The notes beneath the pieces are model-generated. The model saw nothing but the letters and a program-made list of their open reading frames with translations. It searched no databases and was not told the DNA's origin. A program made the translations under genes and the position numbers. This document shows positions 43,595 to 54,619 of a stretch of DNA of 64,000 bases, piece after piece; the first letter of the stretch is position 1; each line of letters begins with the position of its first letter. Source of the DNA: Azohydromonas caseinilytica (GTDB lineage Bacteria > Pseudomonadota > Gammaproteobacteria > Burkholderiales > Burkholderiaceae_C); NCBI RefSeq assembly GCF_012927045.1, contig NZ_JABBFW010000001.1, positions 583,174 through 647,173 of the forward strand. Direction: 5' to 3'.

Positions 43595-44892
43595 CACCCT
43601 CCCAGCGCCACCGTCAGCGTGTGGATGAGCAGCCCGATGAGCCCGCCCACCAGCGTGCCGTTGATGCGCACGAACTGCAGGTCGCGGCCGATGTTGCGCT
43701 CCAGCTCGGTGGTGAGCTCCTCGGTCTGCCAGGCGTCCACGCGCGCCACGATGTAGGCGCGGATGTCCTCGCGGTAGCGCTCGATCCACTTCGGCGCGGC
43801 CTGCATCAGCTGCGCGTTGATCCACTCGCGCATGGCCGCGTCGCCCTGCAGGCGCTGGCCCAGCGTCCGCGCGCCCTCGGCCACGCGCGCGCGCAGCGTG
43901 GACTCCGAGCGCTGCAGGTCGGCCTGCAGCCACTGCAGCAGCTGGTCCCACAGCCCGTGCAGGTACTGCGCCAGCGCCGGGTGGCGCAGCCACTCGCTCT
44001 GCAGCTCGCGCCCGCGCTGGCGCAGCGCCGGGTCCTCGCGCAGCCGCTCGATGCTGTGCGCCATGAAATCGTCGAAGCGCAGCCGCAGCGGGTGGTCGGG
44101 CTCGGCGCCCATCTCGGCCGTGAGCGTGCCCAGCGCCGAGATCAGCTTGCGCGTGGCGATGCGCCCGGCCACGGCGTCCAGCCCGATCACGCGCAGCACC
44201 CGCAGCTCCGAGGCCACGATTTCCGCCACCTTCTCCTGGATGCCCTCGTCCTCCAGCAGGGCGGCGAGCTGGCGCAGCAGCTCGTCGAGCAGCGCCTGGT
44301 GGCGGCGCTCCGCCGTCAGCAGCGCCAGCATCTCGCCGGCCAGGGCCGAGACGTCGAGCTGCTCCAGCTTCGCCAGCACCGTGCTGCGCAGGAAGTGGCG
44401 CACGCGCTCGTCGTCCAGCGTGGACAGCAGGTAGCGCGCCGCAGCCGAGAGGTGCTCGGCCAGCTGCTCGGCGTGGCGCGGATTGGCCAGCCAGCCCGCG
44501 AGCCGGCTGGCGGCGTCGAACTCCCGCACCTTGGCCAGCACCTGCGGCGTGCCCAGGAAGTTGTTGCAGATGAAGTTGGCCAGGTTGCGGCCGATGCGCG
44601 CCTTGTTGGTGGGGATGATGGCGGTGTGCGGGATGCGCAGCCCCAGCGGATGCCGGAACAGCGCCACCACCGCGAACCAGTCGGCCACCGCGCCCACCAT
44701 CGCGGCTTCCGCGAAGGCCGCCAGGTAATGCCAGCCCGGGTGCTGGTGGCCCAGCACGGTGGCCAGCGCGTACAGCACGGCCGCCCCCAGCAGCAGGCCC
44801 AGCGCGATGCGCTTCATGCGCACCAGGGCGGCCTCGCGCTCCGCGGAGGCCGGATCGAGAGTCAATGTGGCTTTGTTCACGCCGTCGATCAT
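43594..44892 (-). CDS. DUF445 family membrane protein
   Basis: The 432-residue protein belongs to DUF445 (YjiN-like). Two membrane helices near residues 28-48 and 57-80 are followed by AMVGAVADWFAVVALFRHPLGLRIPHTAIIP, the family signature, then long helical and coiled-coil segments, and a last helix GTLVGGLIGLLIHTL at the C-terminus. Function is unknown. The ATG at 44892 follows a plausible start MIDGVNKATLTL; no strong ribosome site is seen. Confidence 0.9.
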   Translation of the reverse strand: MIDGVNKATLTLDPASAEREAALVRMKRIALGLLLGAAVLYALATVLGHQHPGWHYLAAFAEAAMVGAVADWFAVVALFRHPLGLRIPHTAIIPTNKARIGRNLANFICNNFLGTPQVLAKVREFDAASRLAGWLANPRHAEQLAEHLSAAARYLLSTLDDERVRHFLRSTVLAKLEQLDVSALAGEMLALLTAERRHQALLDELLRQLAALLEDEGIQEKVAEIVASELRVLRVIGLDAVAGRIATRKLISALGTLTAEMGAEPDHPLRLRFDDFMAHSIERLREDPALRQRGRELQSEWLRHPALAQYLHGLWDQLLQWLQADLQRSESTLRARVAEGARTLGQRLQGDAAMREWINAQLMQAAPKWIERYREDIRAYIVARVDAWQTEELTTELERNIGRDLQFVRINGTLVGGLIGLLIHTLTVALGG

Positions 44893-45030
44893 GCCCGGCC
44901 CCCCCGCGCGCCGCGGAAGCGCCAAACTGCCCGCACCGGGCCGCGCTTTTCCGGCCATGGCCCCAGGCCGCACGGCCTCATGCTTGCGCATCGCCGGAAG
45001 CGTCCGGCCCCGCAGTACCCCCGTCCCGTC

Positions 45031-45363
45031 ATGAACAAGCTCCCGCTCGACGTCACCAAGTCCCTCTACGACAGCGATGGCTACCGCCACACGCTGGTGA
45101 CGGCCACGCCGGTGCAGATCGTCACGCTGCTGGAAGGCTTCTACTGGCTGTGGGATCGCGTCACCGGCCGCTGCCTGCTCGAAGGCATGAGCCATGCCCG
45201 GCTCAGCAACCACATCCCCCCGGGCGACGACGCGCAGGCGCGCCGCAACCCGGTGGCCGAGACCCGCGCCTTCCTGACTGCGCAATCCGTCATCCGCAAC
45301 GCCGCCAGCGGCCGGCGCGACATCGACGACACGCCGGCCGGGCCGCACGACGTGGCGCATTGA
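45031..45363 (+). CDS. Conserved-looking hypothetical protein
   Basis: The 110-residue product (MNKLPLDVTKSLYDSDGYRH at the start, then VQIVTLLEGFYWLWDRV) reads like a soluble protein with a compact N-terminal domain and a polar tail. I recognise no family. It lies divergent from the DUF445 gene (138 bases between) and upstream of the YihY gene on the same strand with a 59-base gap. Codon choice matches neighbours. Confidence 0.65.
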   Translation: MNKLPLDVTKSLYDSDGYRHTLVTATPVQIVTLLEGFYWLWDRVTGRCLLEGMSHARLSNHIPPGDDAQARRNPVAETRAFLTAQSVIRNAASGRRDIDDTPAGPHDVAH

Positions 45364-45422
45364 GCATCCCGCACCTGCGCTGACACGCCCATCGCGGGCC
45401 CGTTCCCTGCTCCACGGCGCGC

Positions 45423-46310
45423 ATGTCGCGCGCCGCCTCCGAACTCCTGCACCACCCGGGCCGCTTCTTCGGCCAGTGCGTGCGCGCCTTCCGCAAGAAC
45501 CAGGGCCTGCTGCTGGCCGGGGCGGTGGCGTACTACGCGCTGCTGTCGCTGGTGCCGCTGCTGATCCTGTGCGTGATCGCGCTGTCGCACCTGGTGGACC
45601 CGGGCGAGCTGCTCGGGACGCTGGCGCGCTACCTGGGCTGGCTGCTGCCGGGGCAGTCCGCCCCCTTCATCGCCGAGCTCGACACCTTCCTGCGCAACCG
45701 CGACACCGTCAGCGTGTTCCTGCTGGCGACCATGCTGTTCTTCAGCTCGCTGGCCTTCACGGTGCTGGAGAACGCGATGTCGGTGATCTTCTTCCACCGC
45801 GTCGCCATCCGGCGGCGGCATTTCCTGGCGTCGGCGCTGCTGCCCTACGCCTGCATCCTGGCGCTGGGCTTCGGGCTGCTGCTGATCACGGTGGTGGCCG
45901 GCGCACTGCAGACGCTGGGCAGCGACTCGGTGCGGCTGCTGGGCCACGAGTGGTCGCTGGACCGGCTCTCGGCGGTGCTGCTGTACCTGCTGGGCTTCTC
46001 GGGCGAGGTGCTGGTGCTCAGCGCCATCTACATGGTCATGCCGGTGGGGCGGCTGTCGTGGCGCCATGCGCTCATCGGCGGCGTCACGGCCGCCGTGTGC
46101 TGGGAGATCAGCCGCCACCTGCTGGTGTGGTACTTCGCCACGCTGTCGCGGGTGAACGTGGTGTACGGCTCGCTGACCACCGCCATCGTGGTGCTGCTGA
46201 GCCTGGAGATCGGCGCCACCGTGCTGCTGTTCGGGGCGCAGGTGATCTCGACCTACGAGCAGCTGCTGCGCGGGGGCACGCAGACGCCGGAATGGCGCAC
46301 GGACCGCTGA
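45423..46310 (+). CDS. YihY/virulence factor BrkB family membrane protein
   Basis: The 295-residue protein has six predicted membrane helices and matches the YihY/BrkB family: KNQGLLLAGAVAYYALLSLVPLL near residue 25, FFSSLAFTVLENAMSVIF near 105, VNVVYGSLTTAIVVLLSLEIGATVLLFGAQ near 245. Despite an old name the family is not RNase BN; its role is still unclear, with proposals of envelope transport. The start at 45423 has no strong ribosome site. It ends nine bases before the convergent gene. Confidence 0.9.
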   Translation: MSRAASELLHHPGRFFGQCVRAFRKNQGLLLAGAVAYYALLSLVPLLILCVIALSHLVDPGELLGTLARYLGWLLPGQSAPFIAELDTFLRNRDTVSVFLLATMLFFSSLAFTVLENAMSVIFFHRVAIRRRHFLASALLPYACILALGFGLLLITVVAGALQTLGSDSVRLLGHEWSLDRLSAVLLYLLGFSGEVLVLSAIYMVMPVGRLSWRHALIGGVTAAVCWEISRHLLVWYFATLSRVNVVYGSLTTAIVVLLSLEIGATVLLFGAQVISTYEQLLRGGTQTPEWRTDR

Positions 46311-46319
46311 GGCCGGCCC

Positions 46320-46649
46320 TCAGCCCTCGCGCGCCGGGTCCCCCGGCAAATCCGGACACTCCCACCCCAGCAGCTCCGACAGCCGCTTCACCACCCAGGC
46401 CGCCTCGGCGGGATTGAAGCCCGACTCGGGCGCCGCCAGTCCGGCGTGGTAGCGCAGCAGCAGCTCGAACTCGGAGCCGTGCGCGTGGATGCTGCGGCTG
46501 CGCGCGTGCTCGTCGAGCTGCTGCGCCAGGTCCTCGCACAGCTCATAGCGCGCGCGCACCTCGGCCAGCGGCGCGGTCAGGCGCTGGCGCGCGTCGCGGT
46601 ACAGCGCCAGGAAGGAATCGGGCAGGTAGATCTGGTTCTCGTCGCTCAT
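46320..46649 (-). CDS. Hypothetical protein
   Basis: The 109-residue product begins [20 protein letters not shown] and contains [17 protein letters not shown], a pattern I associate with short Burkholderiales proteins sometimes labelled 'ATPase with chaperone activity', though no ATP-binding motif is visible here. It is probably soluble and helical. It diverges from creA with 139 bases between and converges with the YihY gene. Confidence 0.75.
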   Translation of the reverse strand: MSDENQIYLPDSFLALYRDARQRLTAPLAEVRARYELCEDLAQQLDEHARSRSIHAHGSEFELLLRYHAGLAAPESGFNPAEAAWVVKRLSELLGWECPDLPGDPAREG

Positions 46650-46788
46650 GGGGCAGTCCTTCGCGCCGCGCGCGGCCCCTTCTCCGCGAAGCGGCCCGGC
46701 GCGGCCTCTGCCCGGCCTTGTACCCCAAGCCGGCAGCCCGCCCGGCGCTGGTGACAATCGGCTTGATCGAAACCCAGGAGTGACACCC

Positions 46789-47268
46789 ATGCCGCACCGC
46801 CGCCTGCTGTTCATCCCGCTGCTGCTGGCTGCTGCCACCACGGCCCGTGCCGAGCCCATCGGCGAGGTGGACACCGTGTTCAAGCTCATCGGCCCGGACC
46901 ACAAGATCGTGGTCGAGGCCTACGACGACCCGAAGGTGCAGGGCGTCACCTGCTACGTCTCGCGCGCCAAGACCGGCGGCATCAAGGGCGCCATCGGCAT
47001 CGCCGAGGACAAGTCCAACGCCTCCATCGCCTGCCGCCAGGTCGGCCCCATCGCCTTCACCGGCGGCAAGCCGCTGCCGCAGCAGGAGGAGATGTTCAGC
47101 GAGCGCATCTCGCTGGTGTTCAAGCGGCTGCGCGTGGTGCGCATGGTCGATCCCCGGCGCAACGCGCTGGTGTATCTGACCTACTCGGAACGGCTCATCG
47201 AGGGCTCGCCGCAGAACAGCGTCACCGTGGTGCCGGTGGAGCGCTCGCAGGTGATTCCGGTGAAGTGA
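46789..47268 (+). CDS. creA: CreA family periplasmic protein
   Basis: The 159-residue protein has a signal peptide ([21 protein letters not shown]) and matches Cre[41 protein letters not shown] at the mature N-terminus, with the conserved Cys pair (TCYVS and IACRQ). CreA is found throughout proteobacteria and its function is not established. Length equals E. coli CreA (157). CAGGAG stands at correct spacing. It ends 19 bases before the convergent subtilase gene. Confidence 0.93.
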   Translation: MPHRRLLFIPLLLAAATTARAEPIGEVDTVFKLIGPDHKIVVEAYDDPKVQGVTCYVSRAKTGGIKGAIGIAEDKSNASIACRQVGPIAFTGGKPLPQQEEMFSERISLVFKRLRVVRMVDPRRNALVYLTYSERLIEGSPQNSVTVVPVERSQVIPVK

Positions 47269-47287
47269 GGTCCGCGCCGGCCGCGTC

Positions 47288-49063
47288 TCAGTTCAGCTCC
47301 ACCCCCAGCCGGTACGCCCCCGTGGCGCCGGCGGCCCAGCGCACGCGCAGCGCCACGCTCATGGCGGCGCTGCCGCCGTTGCGCACGCTCACCGTGTCGG
47401 TCTGCGCGCCGGAGAGCTGGCTGATGGCCAGCCGCGCGCCGCTGCCGTCCACGGCGACGAGGTCGTAGTTGGCCTCGGGATTGGGCGTCAGCCGCGCCGT
47501 GAGGGTGCCCCCGGCCGGGAGCTGCACGCGGTAGAGGTCCAGGTCGCCACTGGTGCGCAGCGTGCCCTGCACCAGCGCCGGCAGGGCCGACAGCGGCTGG
47601 GCGCTGGCGAGGTTGTCATTGGGCTCCACCTCCGCCACCGCCACCGGGGCCGGCGCGCCGCCGGCGGCGTCCACCGCGGCGTTGGCGTCCAGCAGCCCGC
47701 TGCCGCAGCCGCCGCACGCGCCCGGGAAGGGCCGCGCCGAGTTCTTCAGCCGCGTCTCCACCTCGTCCGGCGTCAGGCTCGGGTTGCGCGCAAGCATCAG
47801 CGCCGCCGTGCCCGCCACATGCGGCGTGGCCATGGAAGTGCCCATGTAGGCGGCATAGCTGTCCGCGCCCGGCGTGGTGCTGCCGCCGTTGAGCGTGGAG
47901 AGGATGCCCGCGGCGCTGTCGCCGCCCGGCGCCGCCAGGTCCACCGCCGTGCCGTGGTTGGAGTACGAGGCGCGGCTGCCGGCGCGGTTCACCGCGGCCA
48001 CCGCCACCACGCCGGGGCAGTTGCCCGGCTGCGAACCGCTCACGTCCGAGCTGCCGTTGCCCGCGGCCACCACCACCACCGCGCCCAGCGAGCGCGCCGT
48101 CGCCACGGCGTTCTGGTAGGTGCGGCTGCAGCTGCCCGCGCCGCCCAGCGACAGGTTCAGCACCCGCGCCGGCGTGGCGTTGGCCGGCTGGCCGCTGACC
48201 GTGCCGCCCGCGGCCCAGACCATGCCGTCGGCGATGTCCGAGGTGTAGCCGCCGCAGCGCCCCAGTACGCGCACCGGCAGCACGCGGGCGCCGAAAGCCA
48301 CGCCCGCCACGCCGGCGCCGTTGTTGGTCACCGCGGCGACGATGCCCGCCACGTGCGTGCCGTGCCAGCTGCTCTTGCGCGCCGGCGAGCCGCCGTAGCA
48401 CTGGCCGGCGCTGACCCAGTCGCCGGGGTCGGCCGGGTCGGCGTCGCGGCCGTCGCCGTCGCGGGCGATGAAGGTGTCCGTGATGAGGTCGCGCCCGGGC
48501 AGCAGGTTGGGCAGCAGGTCCGCGTGCGGGCGCATGCCGGTATCGATCACCGCCACCACCACGCCGGCGCCGCGGGACTTGTCCCAGGCCGTGGGGGCGC
48601 GGATGCCGGCCGTGGCCTCGGACAGCGCCCACTGCTGCGCGTAGCGCGCGTCGTCGGGCTCGAACTGAGGCTGCATCAGCGCATCGGGCTCGACGTACTC
48701 GACGTCGGCGTTGCCGTTGCGCAGGTCCTCGCCGATCTGGCGCAGCTGCGCCGCGGGCAGCGGCCGGTCCAGCCGGAACACGTGCGCGCCGTCGGCCAGG
48801 CGCCGCACATGCGACAGCCGCACGCCATGGCGCTGCACGGCGGCCTCGGCGCGCAGCTGCGCGGCGGCCGACGGGGCGCTTTCGCGTGCGGCGCTGCGGT
48901 ACTTGACGATCAGCCGGTCCGTCGGCGCCGCCGCGGCCCGCTCGGCGGCCGACAGGGGCGCGGACGCCGCGGCGGTCGGGGCATCGGCACGCTCGAAGGC
49001 GGCGGCAAGCAGCGGCAGGGCGGCCAGGGTGGCGAGCGAGAGGGGGAGGAACTTCTTGGGCAT
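47288..49063 (-). CDS. Secreted subtilisin-like serine protease (S8) with PPC domain, copy 1
   Basis: The 591-residue protein has a signal peptide, an inhibitor-like propeptide (DRLIVKYRSAARE to about residue 130) and an S8 catalytic domain. The triad is Asp in VVAVIDTGMRPHAD near 171, His in SSWHGTHVAG near 233 and Ser in GTSMATPHVAG near 405. A C-terminal bacterial pre-peptidase (PPC) domain begins at VAEVEPNDN near 480. It resembles the extracellular proteases of Xanthomonas and Burkholderiales that are processed after export. A close paralogue with the same architecture stands upstream on the same strand. Confidence 0.93.
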   Translation of the reverse strand: MPKKFLPLSLATLAALPLLAAAFERADAPTAAASAPLSAAERAAAAPTDRLIVKYRSAARESAPSAAAQLRAEAAVQRHGVRLSHVRRLADGAHVFRLDRPLPAAQLRQIGEDLRNGNADVEYVEPDALMQPQFEPDDARYAQQWALSEATAGIRAPTAWDKSRGAGVVVAVIDTGMRPHADLLPNLLPGRDLITDTFIARDGDGRDADPADPGDWVSAGQCYGGSPARKSSWHGTHVAGIVAAVTNNGAGVAGVAFGARVLPVRVLGRCGGYTSDIADGMVWAAGGTVSGQPANATPARVLNLSLGGAGSCSRTYQNAVATARSLGAVVVVAAGNGSSDVSGSQPGNCPGVVAVAAVNRAGSRASYSNHGTAVDLAAPGGDSAAGILSTLNGGSTTPGADSYAAYMGTSMATPHVAGTAALMLARNPSLTPDEVETRLKNSARPFPGACGGCGSGLLDANAAVDAAGGAPAPVAVAEVEPNDNLASAQPLSALPALVQGTLRTSGDLDLYRVQLPAGGTLTARLTPNPEANYDLVAVDGSGARLAISQLSGAQTDTVSVRNGGSAAMSVALRVRWAAGATGAYRLGVELN

Positions 49064-49525
49064 GGGACCTGGAGGTGATGCGGGGCCAGGAAAGCCGCCC
49101 GCCGGGCGGGCAGTGCCTGCCGGCAGCGGCAGGCCGCCCGGTGACCCGGGCGCGAGGGGCGGCATGGTAGGCAGCCAGTGAAGGCCCCCGGGGCGGTCCG
49201 GTCAACCGCCGGGTTCCGGTTCCTCCAGGTGCACGGGGCGCCGCGCGGGGCGGGCCGCCGTGGTTCCGGGGCGGTGCACGAGGGGCATGCCGGGAGAGGC
49301 CCGCCCAGGTGAAAGGGAGTGCAGCAGGTGTAAGGGACGGCGGGCGATGGCCTGCGCCGCAGTGCGCCGCCTCGTCTGCCTTGCGCCAACGGCGCCGGTC
49401 AATGGGTCAGCCTGCCCAAACAAAAGCCCCACTCAGTGGGGCCATTGCCCAGCTGTTCCAGGCAATCCAGGGCCGCTGCCGCCCTGGACCGCGGCGCCCC
49501 GGGGCGCCGGGCCGGCTTCAGGGCC
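49064..49525. other. Intergenic region between the two subtilase genes
   Basis: No gene is seen. The region holds a terminator for the upstream protease (49418-49443) and the ribosome site of the downstream one. GC-rich inverted repeats occur near 49095-49145 without a T-run. No clear promoter for the second gene could be picked out. Confidence 0.45.
49418..49443 (-). terminator. Rho-independent terminator of upstream subtilase gene
   Basis: Read on the minus strand, CCCCACTGAGTGGGG (49441-49427) forms a tight palindromic stem flanked by G/C, followed by TTTTGTTT. It lies about 85 bases after the stop of the protease gene ending at 49526. Confidence 0.8.
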
Positions 49526-51334
<1,809 letters not shown>

Positions 51335-51647
51335 GGGGCCACCTGTAGGGGTTGGTGCGGACAGGAGCCGGCTTCGGCTCCGCGACAACTGCCCCTGTTC
51401 TTTCGGACCCTGAGCGCCGGAGATTGATACAAATTCGCGCCGTCTTGCGTGACAAAGCACCGCTCGCGACGGCCGTTGACGAGCCCGGCGTACGCGGCTC
51501 GCGCCAGGAGTGGCGCCGCTCGGTGAGGCGCCGGTCCTGGTGTGCGGTGGGCAGCCAGGGCGCGGGCATGGCCCCGCGCCGCAGGCGCACGCGGGTGGCG
51601 GCTATCCTCGCGCGGCCTTGTCCCACCGCTTGAGAGGCCCGCGCCGC
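51335..51647. other. Divergent intergenic region, subtilase / MBL protein
   Basis: No gene is seen in these 313 bases. An AT-richer patch at 51421-51470 probably holds the protease promoter: on the minus strand TTGTCA and, 17 bases on, TTGTAT fit poorly to sigma-70 boxes. Nothing convincing is seen for the opposite gene. Confidence 0.35.
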
Positions 51648-52607
51648 ATGTCCGCCGTACCTATCGCTTCCTCCACCCCTGCCGATACCCTGCGCGCGCT
51701 CGGCGCCCAGCTCTTCGTGCGCGGCTGGCTCTCGGCCAACAACGTGCTGTTCCCCGACAGCGGCGAGCAAGGCGCGGCGGTGGTGGACAGCGGCTACGTC
51801 TCGCACGGGGCGCAGACGCTGGCGCTGCTGGAGCACGCGCTGGGCGAGCGGCCGCTGGCCCGCATCCTCAACACGCACCTGCACTCCGACCACTGCGGCG
51901 GCAACGCCGCGCTGCTGCGGCGCTGGCCGCGGGCGCGCCTGAGCGTGCCGCTGGGCTACGCGCCGCATGTGCGGCCCTGGAACGCGCAGGCGCTGGGCTT
52001 CCACGCCATGGACCAGCGCTACGAGCCTTTCGAGGTGCACGGCTTCCTGGCGCCGGGCAACACGGTGCGGCTGGGCCCGCACGATTGGGAGATCCACGCC
52101 ACGCCCGGCCACGACCCGGACGCCGTGGTGCTGTTCGAGCCCGTGACCCGCACGCTCATCAGCGGCGACGCGCTGTGGGAGCAGCGGCTGGCGATCATCT
52201 TCCCGGAGCTGGTCGGCGAATCGGGCTTCGAGGAGGCACAGCGCGCGCTGGACCTGATCGAGCGCCTGGCGCCGCGCCTGGTGCTGCCCGGCCATGGTGA
52301 GGCCTTCACCGACGTGGCCGCGGCACTGTCGGCCTCGCGGCGGCGGCTGGACGCCTTCATGGCCGCGCCGGACCGGCACCACCAGTACGCCACCCGCGCC
52401 CTCGTGACGTACCACCTGATGGCGCAGCGCGCCCTGCCGCGCGAGGCGCTGCAGCACTGGATCACGCAGACGCCGGTGCTGCGGCGCGCGCCGGGGGAGC
52501 ACGCCAGCGCCGAGGACGTAAAGCGCTTTGCCGAGGAGACGGTGCAGCGGCTGATCGCGGATGGGGTGGTTGTGGAGGAAGGCGGGGTGGTGCGGATGGC
52601 GGGGTGA
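51648..52607 (+). CDS. Metallo-beta-lactamase-fold hydrolase
   Basis: The 319-residue protein has the MBL metal-binding signature THLHSDHCGG near residue 75, then the Gly-His of ATPGHDPDAVVLF near 165, the bridging Asp of LISGDALW near 182 and LPGHGEAF near 222. The fold includes glyoxalase II and many thioesterases or lactonases; the C-terminal helical tail with two His (DRHHQYATRALVTYHL) is typical of the group near LACTB2 and glyoxylase-like proteins. The substrate is unknown. GAGAGG precedes the ATG. It ends 15 bases before the convergent gene. Confidence 0.88.
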   Translation: MSAVPIASSTPADTLRALGAQLFVRGWLSANNVLFPDSGEQGAAVVDSGYVSHGAQTLALLEHALGERPLARILNTHLHSDHCGGNAALLRRWPRARLSVPLGYAPHVRPWNAQALGFHAMDQRYEPFEVHGFLAPGNTVRLGPHDWEIHATPGHDPDAVVLFEPVTRTLISGDALWEQRLAIIFPELVGESGFEEAQRALDLIERLAPRLVLPGHGEAFTDVAAALSASRRRLDAFMAAPDRHHQYATRALVTYHLMAQRALPREALQHWITQTPVLRRAPGEHASAEDVKRFAEETVQRLIADGVVVEEGGVVRMAG

Positions 52608-52622
52608 GGGTCGGCCCGCGTT

Positions 52623-53834
52623 TCAGCACCCACCCTCGATCCACGGCCTGAACTCCCGCTCGAACCCTTCCAGCACTGCCCGCGCCAGCGCCTCCCCCTG
52701 CGCGCGCAGCGTCCCCTCCTCCACCGCCAGCGCCGCCTCCAGCGCCTCCCCGGCATCGCCCACCGCCACGCAGCCCGGCGGTTGAAACTCCCAGCTGTCC
52801 ACGTAGGCCCGGTGCTTGGCGGACTCCATGCCCAGGCCGGTCTGCGGCGGCAGCAGGTTCAGGCGCGGGCGGCCGAAGGCGGTGGCGACGATGCGGCCGT
52901 GCAGGCTGCTGCCGCAGTAGCCGGCGCTCTGGGCCAGCAGCGCGCAGATATCCCACAGGTGGATCGAGTCCAGCAGCGCCGCCGGCGCGCGCAGCCGTGC
53001 CGCCAGGCGCCGCAGCACGGCCGCGTCGTCGTGCCACGGCGCGACGCCGGCCAGGAACAGCGCCACGCCCAGCCCGCGCCGCAGCGCCACCGCGTCCAGC
53101 GCCGCCGCCAGCGCGTCCAGCGTGGCGTCGTCGCCGAACTCGGCGGCGATCTGCACCGCCAGATAGCCGCCGCTGAAGCGCGCGCGCAGCGCCGCCACCT
53201 CGCCATGGCGCGCGCGGCGCCGGATGAGCGGCCCGAAGAGTTGCGCCGTCAACGCCGCCGGATCGGGCAGCAGCAGCGCCTCGATGCCGGCCTCGCGCAG
53301 CAGTGCCTGGGTGGCGCGGTCGCGCACGGCCACGCGCTGCATGCGGCGCAGCTTGTCCATCACCTCGGCGCGCATGCGGCGCGGGCACTGTTCCAGCCCG
53401 GCGCCGCCCAGGCCCAGGGCCAGCACCGGCGCGAAGCGGCCCGCCAGCGCGCGCGGCAGCAGGTAGGGGGCGTGGTCCTCCAGGCCCAGCGCGGCGCGCG
53501 CCCAGCGCCGGCGCGCCAGCGACCGGCGCGACAGCCAGGCGATGGTGGCCATGGTCTCGTCATCGGGCGGCATCAGCATGGCGGCGGCCTGCCAGGCGCT
53601 GCAGCTGAGCAGCTGCCCGCCCACGTGCAGCAGCGGCAGCGGCGCGGACGGTGCCAGCCCGGCCAGCGGGCGCACCCGAGGGCCGCCGCTGGCGCGCAGG
53701 TCGCGCGCGGCCAGGCCGGCGCAGCACACGGGTTGCCCGCGCAGCAGCCGCATCGCCACGCGCGCCAGCAGCAGGTCGCCGAAGTTGTGGCGGTCATAGG
53801 CACCGAACAGGGCCACGGGCGCGGTGGAAGGCAT
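52623..53834 (-). CDS. Polysaccharide pyruvyl transferase family protein
   Basis: The 403-residue protein matches the PS_pyruv_trans family that adds ketal-linked pyruvate to surface sugars: VALFGAYDRHNFGDLLLARV at the start and CGSSLHGRIVATAFGRPRLNL near residue 305 are diagnostic. The acceptor is unknown and no glycosyltransferase genes surround it, so it may act with a locus elsewhere. The start at 53834 is chosen by family alignment (MPSTAPVALFGAYD). It is convergent with the MBL gene and divergent from the SYLF lipoprotein gene. Confidence 0.85.
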   Translation of the reverse strand: MPSTAPVALFGAYDRHNFGDLLLARVAMRLLRGQPVCCAGLAARDLRASGGPRVRPLAGLAPSAPLPLLHVGGQLLSCSAWQAAAMLMPPDDETMATIAWLSRRSLARRRWARAALGLEDHAPYLLPRALAGRFAPVLALGLGGAGLEQCPRRMRAEVMDKLRRMQRVAVRDRATQALLREAGIEALLLPDPAALTAQLFGPLIRRRARHGEVAALRARFSGGYLAVQIAAEFGDDATLDALAAALDAVALRRGLGVALFLAGVAPWHDDAAVLRRLAARLRAPAALLDSIHLWDICALLAQSAGYCGSSLHGRIVATAFGRPRLNLLPPQTGLGMESAKHRAYVDSWEFQPPGCVAVGDAGEALEAALAVEEGTLRAQGEALARAVLEGFEREFRPWIEGGC

Positions 53835-54001
53835 CCCGGCATGGTGCGCCCGGCGGGCCGGGCCCATGGTGCCCAGGGTGGCATGGCCGGTGCACGGGCA
53901 ACCGGCTTGCCCCGTTCACGATGGCAGCCGCGCGCCGTCGGAACATCCGCGCGCCCTGCCGGCAAAACCATCGTCGGCAACAACGCAGAAAGGACTTCGT
54001 G

Positions 54002-54619
54002 ATGAACCGCAGCCCCTCCCCGCTTCTCCTGTCCGGTGCCAACCCTGCCCGCCGCGGCCTGCTCGGCGCCCTGGCCGCCGCGCCGCTGCTGCTGGCCTCG
54101 GGCTGCGCCGTGACGCGCGGCGGCGACGACAAGTCGCCCGAGACGCGCCGCCGCGAGATCGACACCGCCGCCGACGCCACGCTGGCGCGGCTGCACGACC
54201 AGGTGCGCGGCTCGCGCGAGCTCACCGCCAAGGCGCGCGGGCTGCTGATCTTCCCCCGCATCCTGGCCGCCGGCCTGGTGGTGGGCGGCGAGTACGGCGA
54301 GGGCGTGCTGCGCACGGGCGGGCGCAACGAGGGCTACTACCGCGCCGCCAGCGGCTCCTTCGGCTTCCAGGCCGGGGCGCAATCCAAGGCGGTGGTGATC
54401 GCCTTCCTCACCCAGGAGGCGCTGGACAAGTTCCGCAACAGCAACGGCTGGACCGCCGGCGCCGACGCCTCGGTGGCCGTGGCCAAGGTCGGCGCCAACG
54501 GCGAGGTGGACACCAACTCGATCCGCAGCGACGTCGCCGCCTTCGCCATGACCAACGTGGGCCTCATGTACAACCTGACGATCGAGGGCACCAAGATCGC
54601 GCGGATCAACGATTTGTGA
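54002..54619 (+). CDS. SYLF (YSC84) domain lipoprotein
   Basis: The 205-residue protein has a signal sequence ending in LLLASGC, a lipobox for lipid attachment at Cys, and a SYLF domain: AKARGLLIFPRILAAGLVVGGEYGEG near residue 75, FGFQAGAQSKAVVIAFLTQEAL near 115 and ADASVAVAKVG near 152. SYLF domains bind phosphoinositides in eukaryotes; the bacterial role is unknown. AAAGGA lies before the ATG. Its end overlaps the convergent MerR gene by 14 bases. Confidence 0.92.
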   Translation: MNRSPSPLLLSGANPARRGLLGALAAAPLLLASGCAVTRGGDDKSPETRRREIDTAADATLARLHDQVRGSRELTAKARGLLIFPRILAAGLVVGGEYGEGVLRTGGRNEGYYRAASGSFGFQAGAQSKAVVIAFLTQEALDKFRNSNGWTAGADASVAVAKVGANGEVDTNSIRSDVAAFAMTNVGLMYNLTIEGTKIARINDL